NCBI GenBank assembly: GCA_947253885.1
Contig: CAMYAO010000009.1
Location: 10,367-74,366 of the forward strand
From: an uncultured Clostridium sp.
GTDB lineage: Bacteria; Bacillota; Clostridia; Lachnospirales; Lachnospiraceae
Direction: 5' to 3'
DNA: 64,000 nt
A program made the position numbers and the translations under genes. The notes below the pieces were generated by a model, which saw only the letters and a list, made by a program, of their open reading frames with translations, was not told where the DNA came from and did no database searches. Shown piece after piece: positions 1 to 8,738 of the stretch (its first letter is position 1; each line of letters opens with the position of its first letter).

Positions 1-188
1 TAGAAACTTTGCCTGAAGAGCAAAAAAATCATTTTCACTTGAAAGAATTTTGGTCTTATTTCGGGAAGCTGTTTGAAGGAAGTGATAAACTGGTAAAAGA
101 AATTTTAAAGAGTAAAGATGCAGCATCCTACAATGGAGCAGTGGCGGTGCTGTTCTCCCGATGTGAGATCAGAGAAGAGAAGGTTTGA
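1..188 (+). CDS. C-terminal end of a probable tRNA-dihydrouridine synthase (partial)
   Basis: An open frame enters from the left edge (first full codon at 3) and stops with TGA at 186-188, giving 61 residues. The pattern HLKEFWSYFGKLFEG followed by a basic helical tail resembles the C-terminal helical domain of Dus enzymes, which reduce uridine to dihydrouridine in tRNA using FMN. The catalytic barrel lies outside the window, so this rests on tail resemblance only. It overlaps the convergent gene at 169-441 by 20 bases at the 3' ends. Confidence 0.5.
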   Translation, partial: ETLPEEQKNHFHLKEFWSYFGKLFEGSDKLVKEILKSKDAASYNGAVAVLFSRCEIREEKV

Positions 189-441
189 TATACTGATCCT
201 GATTTTGGTTTAAAAAGTCGGCGATTTCCTGTAGTGCCTCATTGGTAAAAGGGAATTGCATCGTGGTCTTTTTTTCGGTAGTTGTTTTAAAATTGTAGGG
301 GCCCTGCCAGATTGTTACTAAAAAACAGCAGGAGTCTTCCTGTTCCAACCGCTCTATCCGATAATTCATTCCACAGCTGCTGCCATGAAAAATTTCACTT
401 TTATAAAAATTTATATTATAAAGACTGCTTGCCTGAATCAT
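169..441 (-). CDS. Conserved small hypothetical protein (90 aa)
   Basis: The ATG at 441 follows a good ribosome-binding site (AAAAGGAGAAAACT on the minus strand), which supports a real gene. The product is 90 residues, soluble, with two adjacent cysteines (SCCF, near residue 38), an aromatic segment WQGPYNF and a C-terminal helix. No signal peptide or membrane segment is visible. Short proteins with a similar WxGPYNF segment are recalled from Lachnospiraceae genomes, but no function is known to me. It is convergent with the partial gene at the left edge and divergent from the radical SAM gene. Confidence 0.65.
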   Translation of the reverse strand: MIQASSLYNINFYKSEIFHGSSCGMNYRIERLEQEDSCCFLVTIWQGPYNFKTTTEKKTTMQFPFTNEALQEIADFLNQNQDQYIKPSLL

Positions 442-488
442 AGTTTTCTCCTTTTAAGATAGTATAACATAGAATCGGGAAGAGTGAG

Positions 489-522
489 GACAGGGATTTC
501 GGAAAGAATACCTGTCTTTTTT
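489..522 (+). terminator. Rho-independent terminator or attenuator
   Basis: Inverted repeat GACAGG (489-494) / CCTGTC (511-516) is followed directly by a run of T. It may end transcription from the left-edge gene across the antisense 90-aa gene, or act as an attenuator ahead of the gene at 609. The stem is short. Confidence 0.5.
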
Positions 523-608
523 ATTGGAGATGAAAACAATTGAAGGAAATTATGATAAACTTAATAAGTATATGTATTTGATAGACAGCGGCAAAAGAAA
601 GGAAGTAT

Positions 609-2336
609 ATGAAGATTCTACTGGTGGCAGTCAATGCAAAGTATATCCATTCGAACTTGGGAATCTATTCTTTGGCAAGCTATGCAAGAACTGCAGGTGT
701 AGAGGTTTCGTATTGTGAATATACTATTAATCAGCGTCTGGATTATATTGTGGAAGAAATTTATCGCCAAAAGGCGGATCTGATATGTTTTTCCTGTTAT
801 ATATGGAATATAGATCTGATCTGCGAGGTTATGAGAGAGTATCACAAGTTAAAGCCGAGGACAGTTCTGTGGGCAGGGGGACCGGAGGTTTCCTTTGAAA
901 CGGAACTGTTTTTGAAGGAGCATGAGATGGTAAAAGGCGTTATGGTAAATGAAGGAGAGGAGACTTTCTTAGAGCTGTGCAGATGCTATGAGAAAGATCC
1001 GAATCCTTCCGATAAAGCCTTGAGCGGGATCAACGGAATCATTTTTCATTCCGAAAAGGGAATTTGTATGACGGCGCAGCGGTCGCCGATGGATATGGAT
1101 AACTTGGTGTTTTGCTATTCTGATATGGAGTCGTTGGAACATCGGATCGTTTACTATGAGACCTCAAGGGGGTGTCCGTTCTCCTGCAGTTACTGTCTTT
1201 CTTCTATAGAAAAGACCATGCGTTTTCGCAGTTTGAATCTGGTGTTTCGAGAACTTGATTTTTTTCTGGAAAAAAAGGTGCCACAGGTAAAATTTATAGA
1301 TAGAACTTTTAATTGTGATCCGCGTCGGGCATACGAGATATGGAAGTATCTGTTGGAGCATGATAACGGAATAACCAATTTTCATTTTGAAATTGCAGCG
1401 GATCTACTGGAGGACAGTGCAGTCGCTCTGATGGAAAAAATGCGTCCGGGTCTGATTCAGTTAGAAATCGGGATTCAGACTACAAATGATGCTACGATTC
1501 ATGCGATCAGAAGGCGTATGGACTTACAAAAGGTCTGTCGTGCTATTAAAAAGGTAAAGGCAACTCAAAAAGTACATCAGCATGTAGATTTGATAGCAGG
1601 CTTGCCGCAGGAAGGTTTTGTGCGTTTCGGACAATCTTTTGATGAGGTATATCGGCTATATGCACAACAATTGCAGTTAGGGTTTTTAAAAGTCTTAAAG
1701 GGCTCTTATATGTATGAAATGAGGGATCAGTATCAACTGACTTATCATGAGCGGTCACCTTATGAAATCTGGGCGACGAAGTGGCTCAGTTATGAGGAGG
1801 TGCTGGTGTTGCATGATATAGAAGAACTGCTGGAAGTCTATTATAACAGTGGTCAGTTTGTGAAATCTGTCCGTTTATTGGAACGGTATTATGAGAGCCC
1901 TTTTGAAATGTATCGGCAAATGGGCGTATATTATAGAGAGCGGGATTATTTTGCAATTAAGCACAATCGTTTGGAGCGGTTTCGTATCCTTTTGGATTTT
2001 TTTGTGGAGTTGCACAAGCCGTCCGGAGAGGAGCAGTCATGTTTTAAGGAAGCTTTGACATGGGATTGTTACACAAAGGAGAATCTTAAGAAACGTCCGG
2101 AGTGGCTGGGAAATATATCGGTGGATAAAAAAACACAGTTGCAGTATTTAAAAGAGGAGCATTTAGAAAATAAGTATGTAAATATACTGTATTTTAAATA
2201 TGATTGGCTGAATTGGACGGAGGATCAGCCTTTTCCGAAGAGACAGTTGTATTATAAGGGGATGCTGTTTGACTACCAAAACAGGGATGTTCTGACAGCA
2301 GAAGCAACCGTAACAGAAACAAGTTTACAGATATAA
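609..2336 (+). CDS. B12-binding-domain radical SAM protein (DUF4080 type)
   Basis: This 575-residue protein starts with a B12-binding-like Rossmann domain (MKILLVAVNAKYIHSN, residues about 1-150). A radical SAM core follows with the cluster motif CPFSCSYC near residue 190, whose three cysteines hold the [4Fe-4S] cluster that cleaves S-adenosylmethionine. The C-terminal part matches the DUF4080 architecture. Start: ATG at 609 with AAAGGAAG four bases upstream; an overlapping frame from 524 is rejected. B12-radical SAM enzymes often methylate unreactive carbons, but the substrate here cannot be read from sequence. nth follows after 11 bases, so they are probably cotranscribed. Confidence 0.85.
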   Translation: MKILLVAVNAKYIHSNLGIYSLASYARTAGVEVSYCEYTINQRLDYIVEEIYRQKADLICFSCYIWNIDLICEVMREYHKLKPRTVLWAGGPEVSFETELFLKEHEMVKGVMVNEGEETFLELCRCYEKDPNPSDKALSGINGIIFHSEKGICMTAQRSPMDMDNLVFCYSDMESLEHRIVYYETSRGCPFSCSYCLSSIEKTMRFRSLNLVFRELDFFLEKKVPQVKFIDRTFNCDPRRAYEIWKYLLEHDNGITNFHFEIAADLLEDSAVALMEKMRPGLIQLEIGIQTTNDATIHAIRRRMDLQKVCRAIKKVKATQKVHQHVDLIAGLPQEGFVRFGQSFDEVYRLYAQQLQLGFLKVLKGSYMYEMRDQYQLTYHERSPYEIWATKWLSYEEVLVLHDIEELLEVYYNSGQFVKSVRLLERYYESPFEMYRQMGVYYRERDYFAIKHNRLERFRILLDFFVELHKPSGEEQSCFKEALTWDCYTKENLKKRPEWLGNISVDKKTQLQYLKEEHLENKYVNILYFKYDWLNWTEDQPFPKRQLYYKGMLFDYQNRDVLTAEATVTETSLQI

Positions 2337-2347
2337 AGGGATATTGT

Positions 2348-2986
2348 ATGGCAGTAAAAAAACGAACAAAAGAAATTTTAGCACGTTTGGACGAGGCATA
2401 CGGAACCGGAGATCATATTTACCTTCATCATGACAATACTTGGCAGCTGCTGATAGCTGTAATTTTAAGTGCACAATGTACCGATGATCGTGTAAATATT
2501 GTTACGAAGGATTTGTTTGTAAAGTATGATTCTTTGGAGAAATTTGCAGGAGCAGATGTTTTTGAACTGGAAAATGATATACGTTCTATCGGCTTTTTTC
2601 GAAACAAAGCACGAAATATCATTGCCTGTTGTCAGAGGCTTCTGACAGAATACGAGGGAGAGGTTCCTTCTTCTTTAGAGGATCTGACGTCTTTGGCAGG
2701 CGTCGGAAGAAAAACGGCAAATGTAATTCGCGGAAATGTTTTTCGGGATCCGAGTATTGTAGTGGATACCCATGTGAATCGGATTTCCAGAAGACTGGGG
2801 ATTTCAAAGTCAGATGATCCGGTAAAGGTGGAGCAGGAATTAATGAAGGAGCTGCCGAGAGAACACTGGATTCGTTATAATATGCAGATTATTACGTTCG
2901 GTCGGGCAATCTGTTCCGCACGTGCGCCGAAGTGCAGTGAATGTTTTTTGTCGGATATTTGTAAAGCAGATGATAAAAGGATCTAG
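2348..2986 (+). CDS. nth: Endonuclease III, DNA glycosylase/AP lyase
   Basis: This 212-residue enzyme excises oxidised pyrimidines in base-excision repair. The helix-hairpin-helix reads LAGVGRKTAN with the catalytic lysine (about residue 120), followed by the catalytic aspartate in VDTHVNR (about 138). The C-terminal [4Fe-4S] loop has the expected C-X6-C-X2-C-X5-C spacing (about residues 188-204). Length is normal for the family. It sits between the radical SAM gene and an exonuclease gene with short spacers, suggesting one operon with a repair flavour. Confidence 0.95.
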   Translation: MAVKKRTKEILARLDEAYGTGDHIYLHHDNTWQLLIAVILSAQCTDDRVNIVTKDLFVKYDSLEKFAGADVFELENDIRSIGFFRNKARNIIACCQRLLTEYEGEVPSSLEDLTSLAGVGRKTANVIRGNVFRDPSIVVDTHVNRISRRLGISKSDDPVKVEQELMKELPREHWIRYNMQIITFGRAICSARAPKCSECFLSDICKADDKRI

Positions 2987-2999
2987 TTAGGAGAATGGA

Positions 3000-3716
3000 T
3001 TGGAGTATTTGGTTGTAGATTTGGAAATGACAGGATTAAAGTCTACCAGAGATCGTATTCTGGAGATAGGTGCTGTGATAATTCGGGACGGGCAGTTGGC
3101 AGAAACGTATGCCACCTTTGTCAACCCGCATATAAAGCTGGAAGATAAGATTGTAGAACTTACCGGAATCACAAATGAGATGGCGGAGAGCGGACAGGAT
3201 ATAAGCAAGGCATTGGATGAGTTTCTCGCCTTTGCCGGAGATCGCATTCTGATCGGGCATAATCTGTATTTTGATTACAGTTTTTTGAAGCAGGCAGCTT
3301 TAAATTTAAACAGGAATTTTGAAAGACGGGGAATTGATACACTCAAGATAGCAAGAAACTTATTGAAAAAGCCGGAAAAAAAGTCTCTGGATTCTCTCTG
3401 TTCATATTTTCATTTGGAAAGAGAGCATGCACACAGAGCTTTGGATGATGCAATTGCAACGGCTAAGTTGTTTTTATTATTGAAAGAACAATATGAAGAA
3501 GAGCAGGAAGAAGTTTTTGCGGCATATCCGTTGCAATATAAAGGGAAAAAGCAGACGCCGGCAACTCCCGCACAGAAGAGAGACTTGAATAGTTTGCTTT
3601 CCTATCATAAAATAAAGCCTAGTCAGGAAATTGATTTTCTAACCAGAAGTGAAGCTTCCAGGTTATTGGATCGGATATATGCAAGTTATGGGCGTATTCC
3701 AAAGGAGGAAGTATGA
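3000..3716 (+). CDS. DEDDh 3'-5' exonuclease, DnaQ/PolC epsilon-like
   Basis: This 238-residue protein has the exonuclease fold with motif I DLEMTG, motif II in HNLYFDYSFL and motif III EHAHRALDDA, giving the D-E-D-D acidic set and the DEDDh histidine. Such stand-alone exonucleases trim or proofread 3' ends. Start: TTG at 3000 with AGGAG six bases upstream; the ATG at 2995 is out of frame. The last 50 residues lie outside the core domain and are not recognised. The stop overlaps the ATG of the next small gene (ATGA), implying translational coupling. Confidence 0.88.
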   Translation: MEYLVVDLEMTGLKSTRDRILEIGAVIIRDGQLAETYATFVNPHIKLEDKIVELTGITNEMAESGQDISKALDEFLAFAGDRILIGHNLYFDYSFLKQAALNLNRNFERRGIDTLKIARNLLKKPEKKSLDSLCSYFHLEREHAHRALDDAIATAKLFLLLKEQYEEEQEEVFAAYPLQYKGKKQTPATPAQKRDLNSLLSYHKIKPSQEIDFLTRSEASRLLDRIYASYGRIPKEEV

Positions 3717-3838
3717 GTCAGGAACCGAAAAAAGATTGGGAAAAGATTGCAAAACGACGTAAAACAATTGCAGTGATTATTGCAATCATTGTTATTGCAG
3801 CAATGGTAGTGCCGATGGTTATACCGGTGCTGGTATAA
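3713..3838 (+). CDS. 41-residue single-span membrane peptide
   Basis: An ATGA overlap with the exonuclease stop and a strong AAAGGAGGAAGT site upstream support translation. The product has a charged head (MSQEPKKDWEKIAKRRK) and then about 24 hydrophobic residues rich in I, V, A and M that would span the membrane once. It is a conventional small membrane protein by sequence, with no recognised family. The operon position suggests expression with the exonuclease; a role is not inferable. Confidence 0.7.
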   Translation: MSQEPKKDWEKIAKRRKTIAVIIAIIVIAAMVVPMVIPVLV

Positions 3839-3842
3839 TGAT

Positions 3843-3890
3843 TTGCAGAATGAATAAAATGTGGTAGAATAACAAAAATGTATTTTTGTT
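3843..3890 (+). promoter_or_regulatory. Promoter with adjacent inverted repeat upstream of the AIR-synthase-like gene
   Basis: TTGCAG (3843-3848) and TAGAAT (3865-3870) are 16 bases apart, with TG two bases before the -10. Immediately downstream, AACAAAAAT / ATTTTTGTT (3871-3890) form a 9-bp-arm inverted repeat around a GT centre, where an operator would sit. Alternatively it is an AT-rich hairpin. Confidence 0.5.
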
Positions 3891-3918
3891 AATACAATAT
3901 ATAGGAATGAGGTAAAAC

Positions 3919-4902
3919 ATGAAAATAGGAAAACTTCCGGAGTCTGTATTAAAGAGAACCGTTTTTAAACAATTACATACAAAAAGACCTGAAGTTTTAT
4001 TCGGGGCCGGAGTCGGAGAGGATTGCGCAGCAATTCAACTGGCAGAGGATGAGATTTTTGTGTTATCGACAGATCCTATTACAGGAACCGCAAAAGATAT
4101 CGGTCATTTGGCGATTCTGGTAACGCTGAATGATCTTGCGACAACTGGGGCGGAACCGGTTGGCGTTATGATGACACTGCTCTTGCCGGAGCGTATTCGG
4201 GAAGTTCATATCAAAAAGATGATTGAGCAGATGGAGGCACAGTGTCGGAAATATAATGTGCAGATTATGGGCGGTCATACGGAAGTTACCAAAGTAGTTA
4301 CACAGCCTGTCATCTCTATTACAGGAGTGGGAAAAGTAAAAAAAGGACAGTTTATAGAGACCGGAAATGCACAAATTAGAGACGATATCGTCGTGACAAA
4401 ATGGGTCGGACTGGAAGGAACTTCCATTATTGCAAAAGAAAAAGAAGAGCAGTTGCTGTCTTATTATAATAAGGAACTGGTGGAAACGGCAAAGAACTTT
4501 GATCAGTATTTATCTGTGATATCGGAGGCCGCCACCGCCGTGAAGTTCGGTATCCATGCTATGCACGATGTAACCGAGGGTGGAATTTTCGGAGCTCTCT
4601 GGGAGATGGCAGAGGCATCGGGTATCGGACTGGAAGTAGATCTTCATAAGATTCCGATCAAGCAGGAAACCGTTGAGATATGCAATTATTTTGAAATCAA
4701 TCCATATGAATTGATTTCCAGTGGCAGTATGCTGATTGCAACTTCAGACGGAGTGACTCTGGTTCGGGAGCTGGAAAAAGCGGGGATTCATTCCGCTATT
4801 GTAGGAAAGGCGACAAAGGGAAAAGATCGTATCGTATACAATGGGGAGGAAACCCGATATTTGGAACCACCGAAAACAGATGAAATATATCAAGTTGTAT
4901 AA
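3919..4902 (+). CDS. AIR-synthase-family (PurM/HypE-like) protein
   Basis: This 327-residue protein has the PurM-like two-domain fold. The N-terminal ATP-binding segment contains FGAGVGEDCAAI and LSTDPITG, followed by NDLATTGAEPVG, MGGHTEV and a C-terminal HDVTEGGIFGALWEM. It resembles hydrogenase factor HypE, but the C-terminal Pro-Arg-Ile-Cys-type tail that carries the HypE thiocarboxamide cysteine is absent (it ends in IYQVV) and no hyp genes lie nearby. I therefore call it a HypE-like AIR-synthase relative of unknown substrate. It precedes an Lrp regulator and an aminotransferase with spacings of 18 and 2 bases. Confidence 0.8.
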   Translation: MKIGKLPESVLKRTVFKQLHTKRPEVLFGAGVGEDCAAIQLAEDEIFVLSTDPITGTAKDIGHLAILVTLNDLATTGAEPVGVMMTLLLPERIREVHIKKMIEQMEAQCRKYNVQIMGGHTEVTKVVTQPVISITGVGKVKKGQFIETGNAQIRDDIVVTKWVGLEGTSIIAKEKEEQLLSYYNKELVETAKNFDQYLSVISEAATAVKFGIHAMHDVTEGGIFGALWEMAEASGIGLEVDLHKIPIKQETVEICNYFEINPYELISSGSMLIATSDGVTLVRELEKAGIHSAIVGKATKGKDRIVYNGEETRYLEPPKTDEIYQVV

Positions 4903-4920
4903 AGAGCAGTAGGAGTAATC

Positions 4921-5397
4921 ATGAGAGAAAAGATTTTGACTTTTATCGAAAAAAACAGTCGTATTGATATTGAAGAACTGGCGATTGTTCTTGGAGAAGA
5001 TGAACTGGCAGTTGCACAGGAAATTAAAAATATGGAAGAGGAAAATGTGATTAGCGGATATCATACTCTGATCAATTGGGAAAAGACTTCCATAGAGAAG
5101 GTTTCGGCATTGATTGAAGTTCGGGTAACACCGCAGAGGGGTATGGGATTTGATAAATTGGCGGAACGCATCTATAATTATGCAGAAGTAGAAGCCGTAT
5201 ATCTGATTTCCGGAAGCTATGATCTGTTAGTTTCTCTGGAGGGAAAAACGCTTCGTGATGTTGCAAGCTTTGTTACAGATAAATTATCCACATTAGAAAA
5301 CGTTTTAAGCACACAAACCAATTTTGTATTAAAGAAATATAAGGATCATGGAACTATCATGGTCGAAAAGAAAAAAGATGAAAGGGTTTTGATGTAG
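4921..5397 (+). CDS. Lrp/AsnC-family transcriptional regulator
   Basis: This 158-residue protein has an N-terminal winged helix-turn-helix (residues about 1-60; IEELAIVLGEDELAVAQEI then VISGYHTLINW) and a C-terminal RAM ligand domain (about 70-150; VEAVYLISGSYDLLVSLEG). Such regulators bind amino acids and assemble as octamers. Its stop codon is two bases before the aminotransferase start, so it probably senses an amino acid handled by that enzyme. Confidence 0.88.
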   Translation: MREKILTFIEKNSRIDIEELAIVLGEDELAVAQEIKNMEEENVISGYHTLINWEKTSIEKVSALIEVRVTPQRGMGFDKLAERIYNYAEVEAVYLISGSYDLLVSLEGKTLRDVASFVTDKLSTLENVLSTQTNFVLKKYKDHGTIMVEKKKDERVLM

Positions 5398-5399
5398 CT

Positions 5400-6575
5400 A
5401 TGAGAAATCCATTATCAAAAGTAGTTGAAGGCATCCAGCCTTCCGGTATTCGAAAATTTTTTGACATTGTAAGCGAAATGAAGGATGCTATTTCGCTGGG
5501 TGTCGGAGAACCGGATTTTGATACCCCGTGGTTTGTGCGAGACGAAGGTATCTACTCCCTGGAAAAGGGAAAAACGTTTTATACATCTAATGCAGGTTTA
5601 AAAGAATTAAAAATAGAAATTTCAAATTTCTTAAATAGAAAATACGGATTACAATACCATTATGAAGATGAGATTTTTGTAACAGTCGGAGGAAGTGAGG
5701 CCATAGATTTGGCATTTAGAGCAATGCTGGATCCGGGAGATGAGGTATTGATTCCTCAGCCAAGTTATGTTTCTTATTTACCATGTGCAACTCTGGCAGG
5801 AGGAGTTCCGGTACCGATCGAACTGAAGGCGGAAAATGAATTTCGTTTAACCAGAGAGGAGTTGGAAGCAGCTATCACTCCGAAAACGAAAATACTGGTA
5901 TTACCGTTTCCGAATAATCCTACGGGAGCAGTTATGGAGCAGAAGGATCTGGATGCAATCTATGACAGTATCATAGAGCATGATCTGTTTGTTTTGACGG
6001 ATGAAATCTATTCTGAGCTGACTTATTCCGAGAACGGACATGTCTCGATAGCGACAATGCCCGGGATGAAAGAGCGAACCATCTATATTAACGGACTTTC
6101 GAAATCACATGCCATGACAGGTTGGAGAATCGGCTATGCCTGCGGACCGCAGGTAATCATCTCACAGATGTTGAAGATTCATCAGTTTGCGATTATGTGT
6201 GCACCTACGACGAGTCAATATGCTTCCGTAGCAGCATTGCGTGACGGTGATGAGGCGGTAGAAGAGATGAGAGAGCAGTATAACGGCAGACGGCGTTATC
6301 TGATGCATCGTTTTAAAGAAATGGGATTGTCCTGTTTTGAGCCGTATGGAGCCTTTTATTGTTTTCCATGTATCAAAGAATTTGGTATGACTTCAGAGAA
6401 ATTTGCAACTCGTTTGTTAGAGACACAGAAGGTGGCAGTGGTTCCCGGAACCGCATTCGGGGCATGTGGAGAGGGATTTTTGAGAATCTCTTATGCCTAT
6501 TCTCTGGAAAGTCTGAAAGAAGCATTGGATCGGATAGAGGTTTTTATTACAGAGCTTCGAAAGGAAGGGAAGTAA
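5400..6575 (+). CDS. PLP-dependent class I/II aminotransferase
   Basis: This 391-residue fold-type I aminotransferase shows the PLP lysine in INGLSKSHAMTGWRIGYA, the cofactor aspartate/tyrosine region FVLTDEIYSELTY, the NNPTGAV asparagine segment and a C-terminal FLRISYA arginine that binds the substrate carboxylate. It belongs to the aspartate/aromatic aminotransferase group; exact specificity cannot be told. It is translationally close to the Lrp gene and overlaps trmL by one base (TAATG). Confidence 0.9.
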   Translation: MRNPLSKVVEGIQPSGIRKFFDIVSEMKDAISLGVGEPDFDTPWFVRDEGIYSLEKGKTFYTSNAGLKELKIEISNFLNRKYGLQYHYEDEIFVTVGGSEAIDLAFRAMLDPGDEVLIPQPSYVSYLPCATLAGGVPVPIELKAENEFRLTREELEAAITPKTKILVLPFPNNPTGAVMEQKDLDAIYDSIIEHDLFVLTDEIYSELTYSENGHVSIATMPGMKERTIYINGLSKSHAMTGWRIGYACGPQVIISQMLKIHQFAIMCAPTTSQYASVAALRDGDEAVEEMREQYNGRRRYLMHRFKEMGLSCFEPYGAFYCFPCIKEFGMTSEKFATRLLETQKVAVVPGTAFGACGEGFLRISYAYSLESLKEALDRIEVFITELRKEGK

Positions 6576-7081
6576 TGGCGCATTTAAATGTGGTACTGTT
6601 TGAACCGGAAATTCCCTCTAATACGGGGAATATCGGAAGAACTTGTGTGGCTACCGGAACTCATCTTCATCTGATAGAGCCGTTGGGCTTTCATTTAAAT
6701 GAAAAGTCGATCAAGCGTGCGGGAATGGATTATTGGGAAAATCTGGAAGTAACAAGATATATCAATTATGAAGATTTTTTAAAAAAAAATCCGAATGCTG
6801 TTATTTATATGGTGACGACCAAGGGACAAAATATTTATTCTGAGGTAAACTATGAGGAAGACTGTTTTCTGATGTTCGGAAAGGAAAGCGGGGGGATTCC
6901 GGAAGAAATACTGGCGCACCATAAGGATCACTGTGTACGTATTCCAATGCTGGAACATATCCGGTCATTAAATTTAGCAAATTCAGTTTCAATTGTATTG
7001 TACGAGGCCTTGCGACAGACCGGATTTGAACAGATGCAGACGATGGGGCATTTGACAAAATTTGAGGATTACATTGAATAG
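6575..7081 (+). CDS. trmL: tRNA (cytidine/uridine-34-2'-O)-methyltransferase
   Basis: A SPOUT methyltransferase of 168 residues, normal for TrmL, that methylates the wobble ribose of tRNA-Leu isoacceptors. It shows the signature NVVLFEPEIPSNTGNIGRTC, the FGKESGGIP loop and the IRSLNLANSVSIVLYEALRQ knot. An upstream in-frame extension to 6359 lies inside the aminotransferase gene and is rejected. Start: ATG at 6575 with AAGGAAGGGAAGTA upstream. Confidence 0.93.
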   Translation: MAHLNVVLFEPEIPSNTGNIGRTCVATGTHLHLIEPLGFHLNEKSIKRAGMDYWENLEVTRYINYEDFLKKNPNAVIYMVTTKGQNIYSEVNYEEDCFLMFGKESGGIPEEILAHHKDHCVRIPMLEHIRSLNLANSVSIVLYEALRQTGFEQMQTMGHLTKFEDYIE

Positions 7082-7092
7082 GAAGGGTTTTT

Positions 7093-7944
7093 ATGTCTTT
7101 TGTAGAAGCAAAAAAATTAGTACATAAATTTAATCGTAGAGATGCCTCGGGAGAGGTCTGTGAAGAGATAAAAGCCTTAGATGAAGTGGATCTGACAGTG
7201 GAATCCGGAACTTTTGTGGCAATTCTGGGTCATAACGGTTCCGGAAAATCCACATTTGCAAAGCATTTAAATGCCTTGTTGGAGCCTACCTCCGGTTCTT
7301 TGTATATCGACGGCAGAGATGCTGCGGATATAAAGAATTTATATGCAATCAGGGAGATGGCGGGAATGGTCTTTCAGAATCCGGATAATCAGATCGTGGC
7401 ATCCGTAGTTGAAGAAGATGTTGCATTCGGACCGGAGAATATCGGGATTCCGACAGAGGAAATCCAAAAAAGAGTGATAGATGCTTTGGAACGGGTAGAT
7501 ATGAGTGCCTATCGCTATCATTCTCCAAATCGTTTGTCCGGAGGTCAGAAGCAGCGGATTGCAATTGCAGGAGTGGTTGCAATGCAGCCGCGTTGTATTA
7601 TTTTTGATGAATCAACTGCGATGCTGGATCCGGACGGAAGAAAAGAAGTATTGAAAACAGCCAGGGATCTCAATAAGAATCAGGGCGTTACTATTATATG
7701 GATTACCCATTATATGGAAGAAGTAACAGAGGCGGATAAGGTATTTGTTATGCATTCCGGAAAAGTGAAGCTGGAGGGAACGCCAAGAGAAATTTTCAGT
7801 CAGGTGGAGAAAATATTGTCTTACGGCTTAGATGTGCCTCAGGTAACGAAGCTTGGCTATGATTTGAAAAAAAGGGGACTTGACATTCCGGACGGAATAT
7901 TAAACAGAAAGGAACTGGTGAATGCATTATGTCAATTAAAATAG
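7093..7944 (+). CDS. ecfA1: Energy-coupling factor transporter ATPase EcfA1
   Basis: A 283-residue ABC ATPase with Walker A GHNGSGKST, Q-loop VFQNPDNQ, signature LSGGQKQR and Walker B CIIFDESTAMLDP; the Ser in place of Pro in DEST is common in EcfA1. It forms the ATPase pair with EcfA2 that drives vitamin and metal uptake through EcfT and interchangeable S components. No S component is encoded here, consistent with a shared group II module. It overlaps ecfA2 by 16 bases. Confidence 0.93.
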   Translation: MSFVEAKKLVHKFNRRDASGEVCEEIKALDEVDLTVESGTFVAILGHNGSGKSTFAKHLNALLEPTSGSLYIDGRDAADIKNLYAIREMAGMVFQNPDNQIVASVVEEDVAFGPENIGIPTEEIQKRVIDALERVDMSAYRYHSPNRLSGGQKQRIAIAGVVAMQPRCIIFDESTAMLDPDGRKEVLKTARDLNKNQGVTIIWITHYMEEVTEADKVFVMHSGKVKLEGTPREIFSQVEKILSYGLDVPQVTKLGYDLKKRGLDIPDGILNRKELVNALCQLK

Positions 7945-8738
7945 AGCATGCCAGTTATACATATGGAGCAAACGGTCCTTATGAAATTCATGCATTAAGA
8001 GACATCAATTTAACAGTGAACGATGGAGACTTTATGGCAGTCATCGGTCCGACCGGGTCAGGAAAATCAACTCTGATTCAGATCATGGGAGGATTGGTGG
8101 TACCGACGGAAGGTTCCATCTCTTTTTCGTATGATGATAAGCGAAAAATCGGAATGCTGTTCCAATATCCGGAATATCAGCTGTTTGAAACAACTGTTTG
8201 GAAGGATGTGGCATACGGACCGGGAAATCTCGGATTTTCGGAGGAGGAAGCACGCAAGGCTGCGAAGAAAGGTCTTGAAATGGTGGGATTGGATGAGTCT
8301 TTGTGGGAGATGTCCCCATTTGAGTTATCCGGAGGACAAAAAAGAAGAGCTGCTCTGGCAGGTGTGCTGTCTATGGAACCGGAAATCCTGATTTTGGACG
8401 AACCGACAGCAGGACTTGATCCGATCGGTCGGAGAGAATTGTTTGAATTGATCACGAAACTGCATCATCAGGAACAGATTACGATAGTGATGATATCTCA
8501 TAGTATGGAGGATGTGGCGGAGTTTGCAAATCGTATTGTGGTTCTGCATCATGGAGCGTTGCTGTTTGACGGAACTCCTTCAGAAGTATTTGTACATCAG
8601 AAAGAGTTGGAGAAAGCACATCTGGCACTTCCGGAAATGTCTTATCTGATGCAGGATCTGAAGCAGGCGGGGTTTGATGTGGATACTTCTGTCACAACAT
8701 TTGCACAGGCAAGGGAAGAGATTTTAAAAAGATGTTAA
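7929..8738 (+). CDS. ecfA2: Energy-coupling factor transporter ATPase EcfA2
   Basis: This 269-residue partner ATPase has Walker A GPTGSGKST, Q-loop LFQYPEYQ, signature LSGGQKRR, Walker B ILILDEPTAGLDP and switch histidine in ISHSMEDV. It starts 16 bases inside ecfA1 and its 3' end overlaps ecfT by 7 bases, a tightly coupled arrangement typical of the module. The C-terminal tail is the EcfA2-type extension that contacts EcfT. Confidence 0.93.
   Translation: MSIKIEHASYTYGANGPYEIHALRDINLTVNDGDFMAVIGPTGSGKSTLIQIMGGLVVPTEGSISFSYDDKRKIGMLFQYPEYQLFETTVWKDVAYGPGNLGFSEEEARKAAKKGLEMVGLDESLWEMSPFELSGGQKRRAALAGVLSMEPEILILDEPTAGLDPIGRRELFELITKLHHQEQITIVMISHSMEDVAEFANRIVVLHHGALLFDGTPSEVFVHQKELEKAHLALPEMSYLMQDLKQAGFDVDTSVTTFAQAREEILKRC

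Noticed and set aside
524..718. 64-codon plus-strand frame overlapping the radical SAM start
   Set aside because: It lies in another frame across the well-supported ATG at 609 and has no ribosome-binding site or family resemblance.
3919..4902. Naming the AIR-synthase-like gene hypE
   Set aside because: The C-terminal cysteine tail required for the HypE reaction is absent and no hydrogenase maturation genes are nearby.
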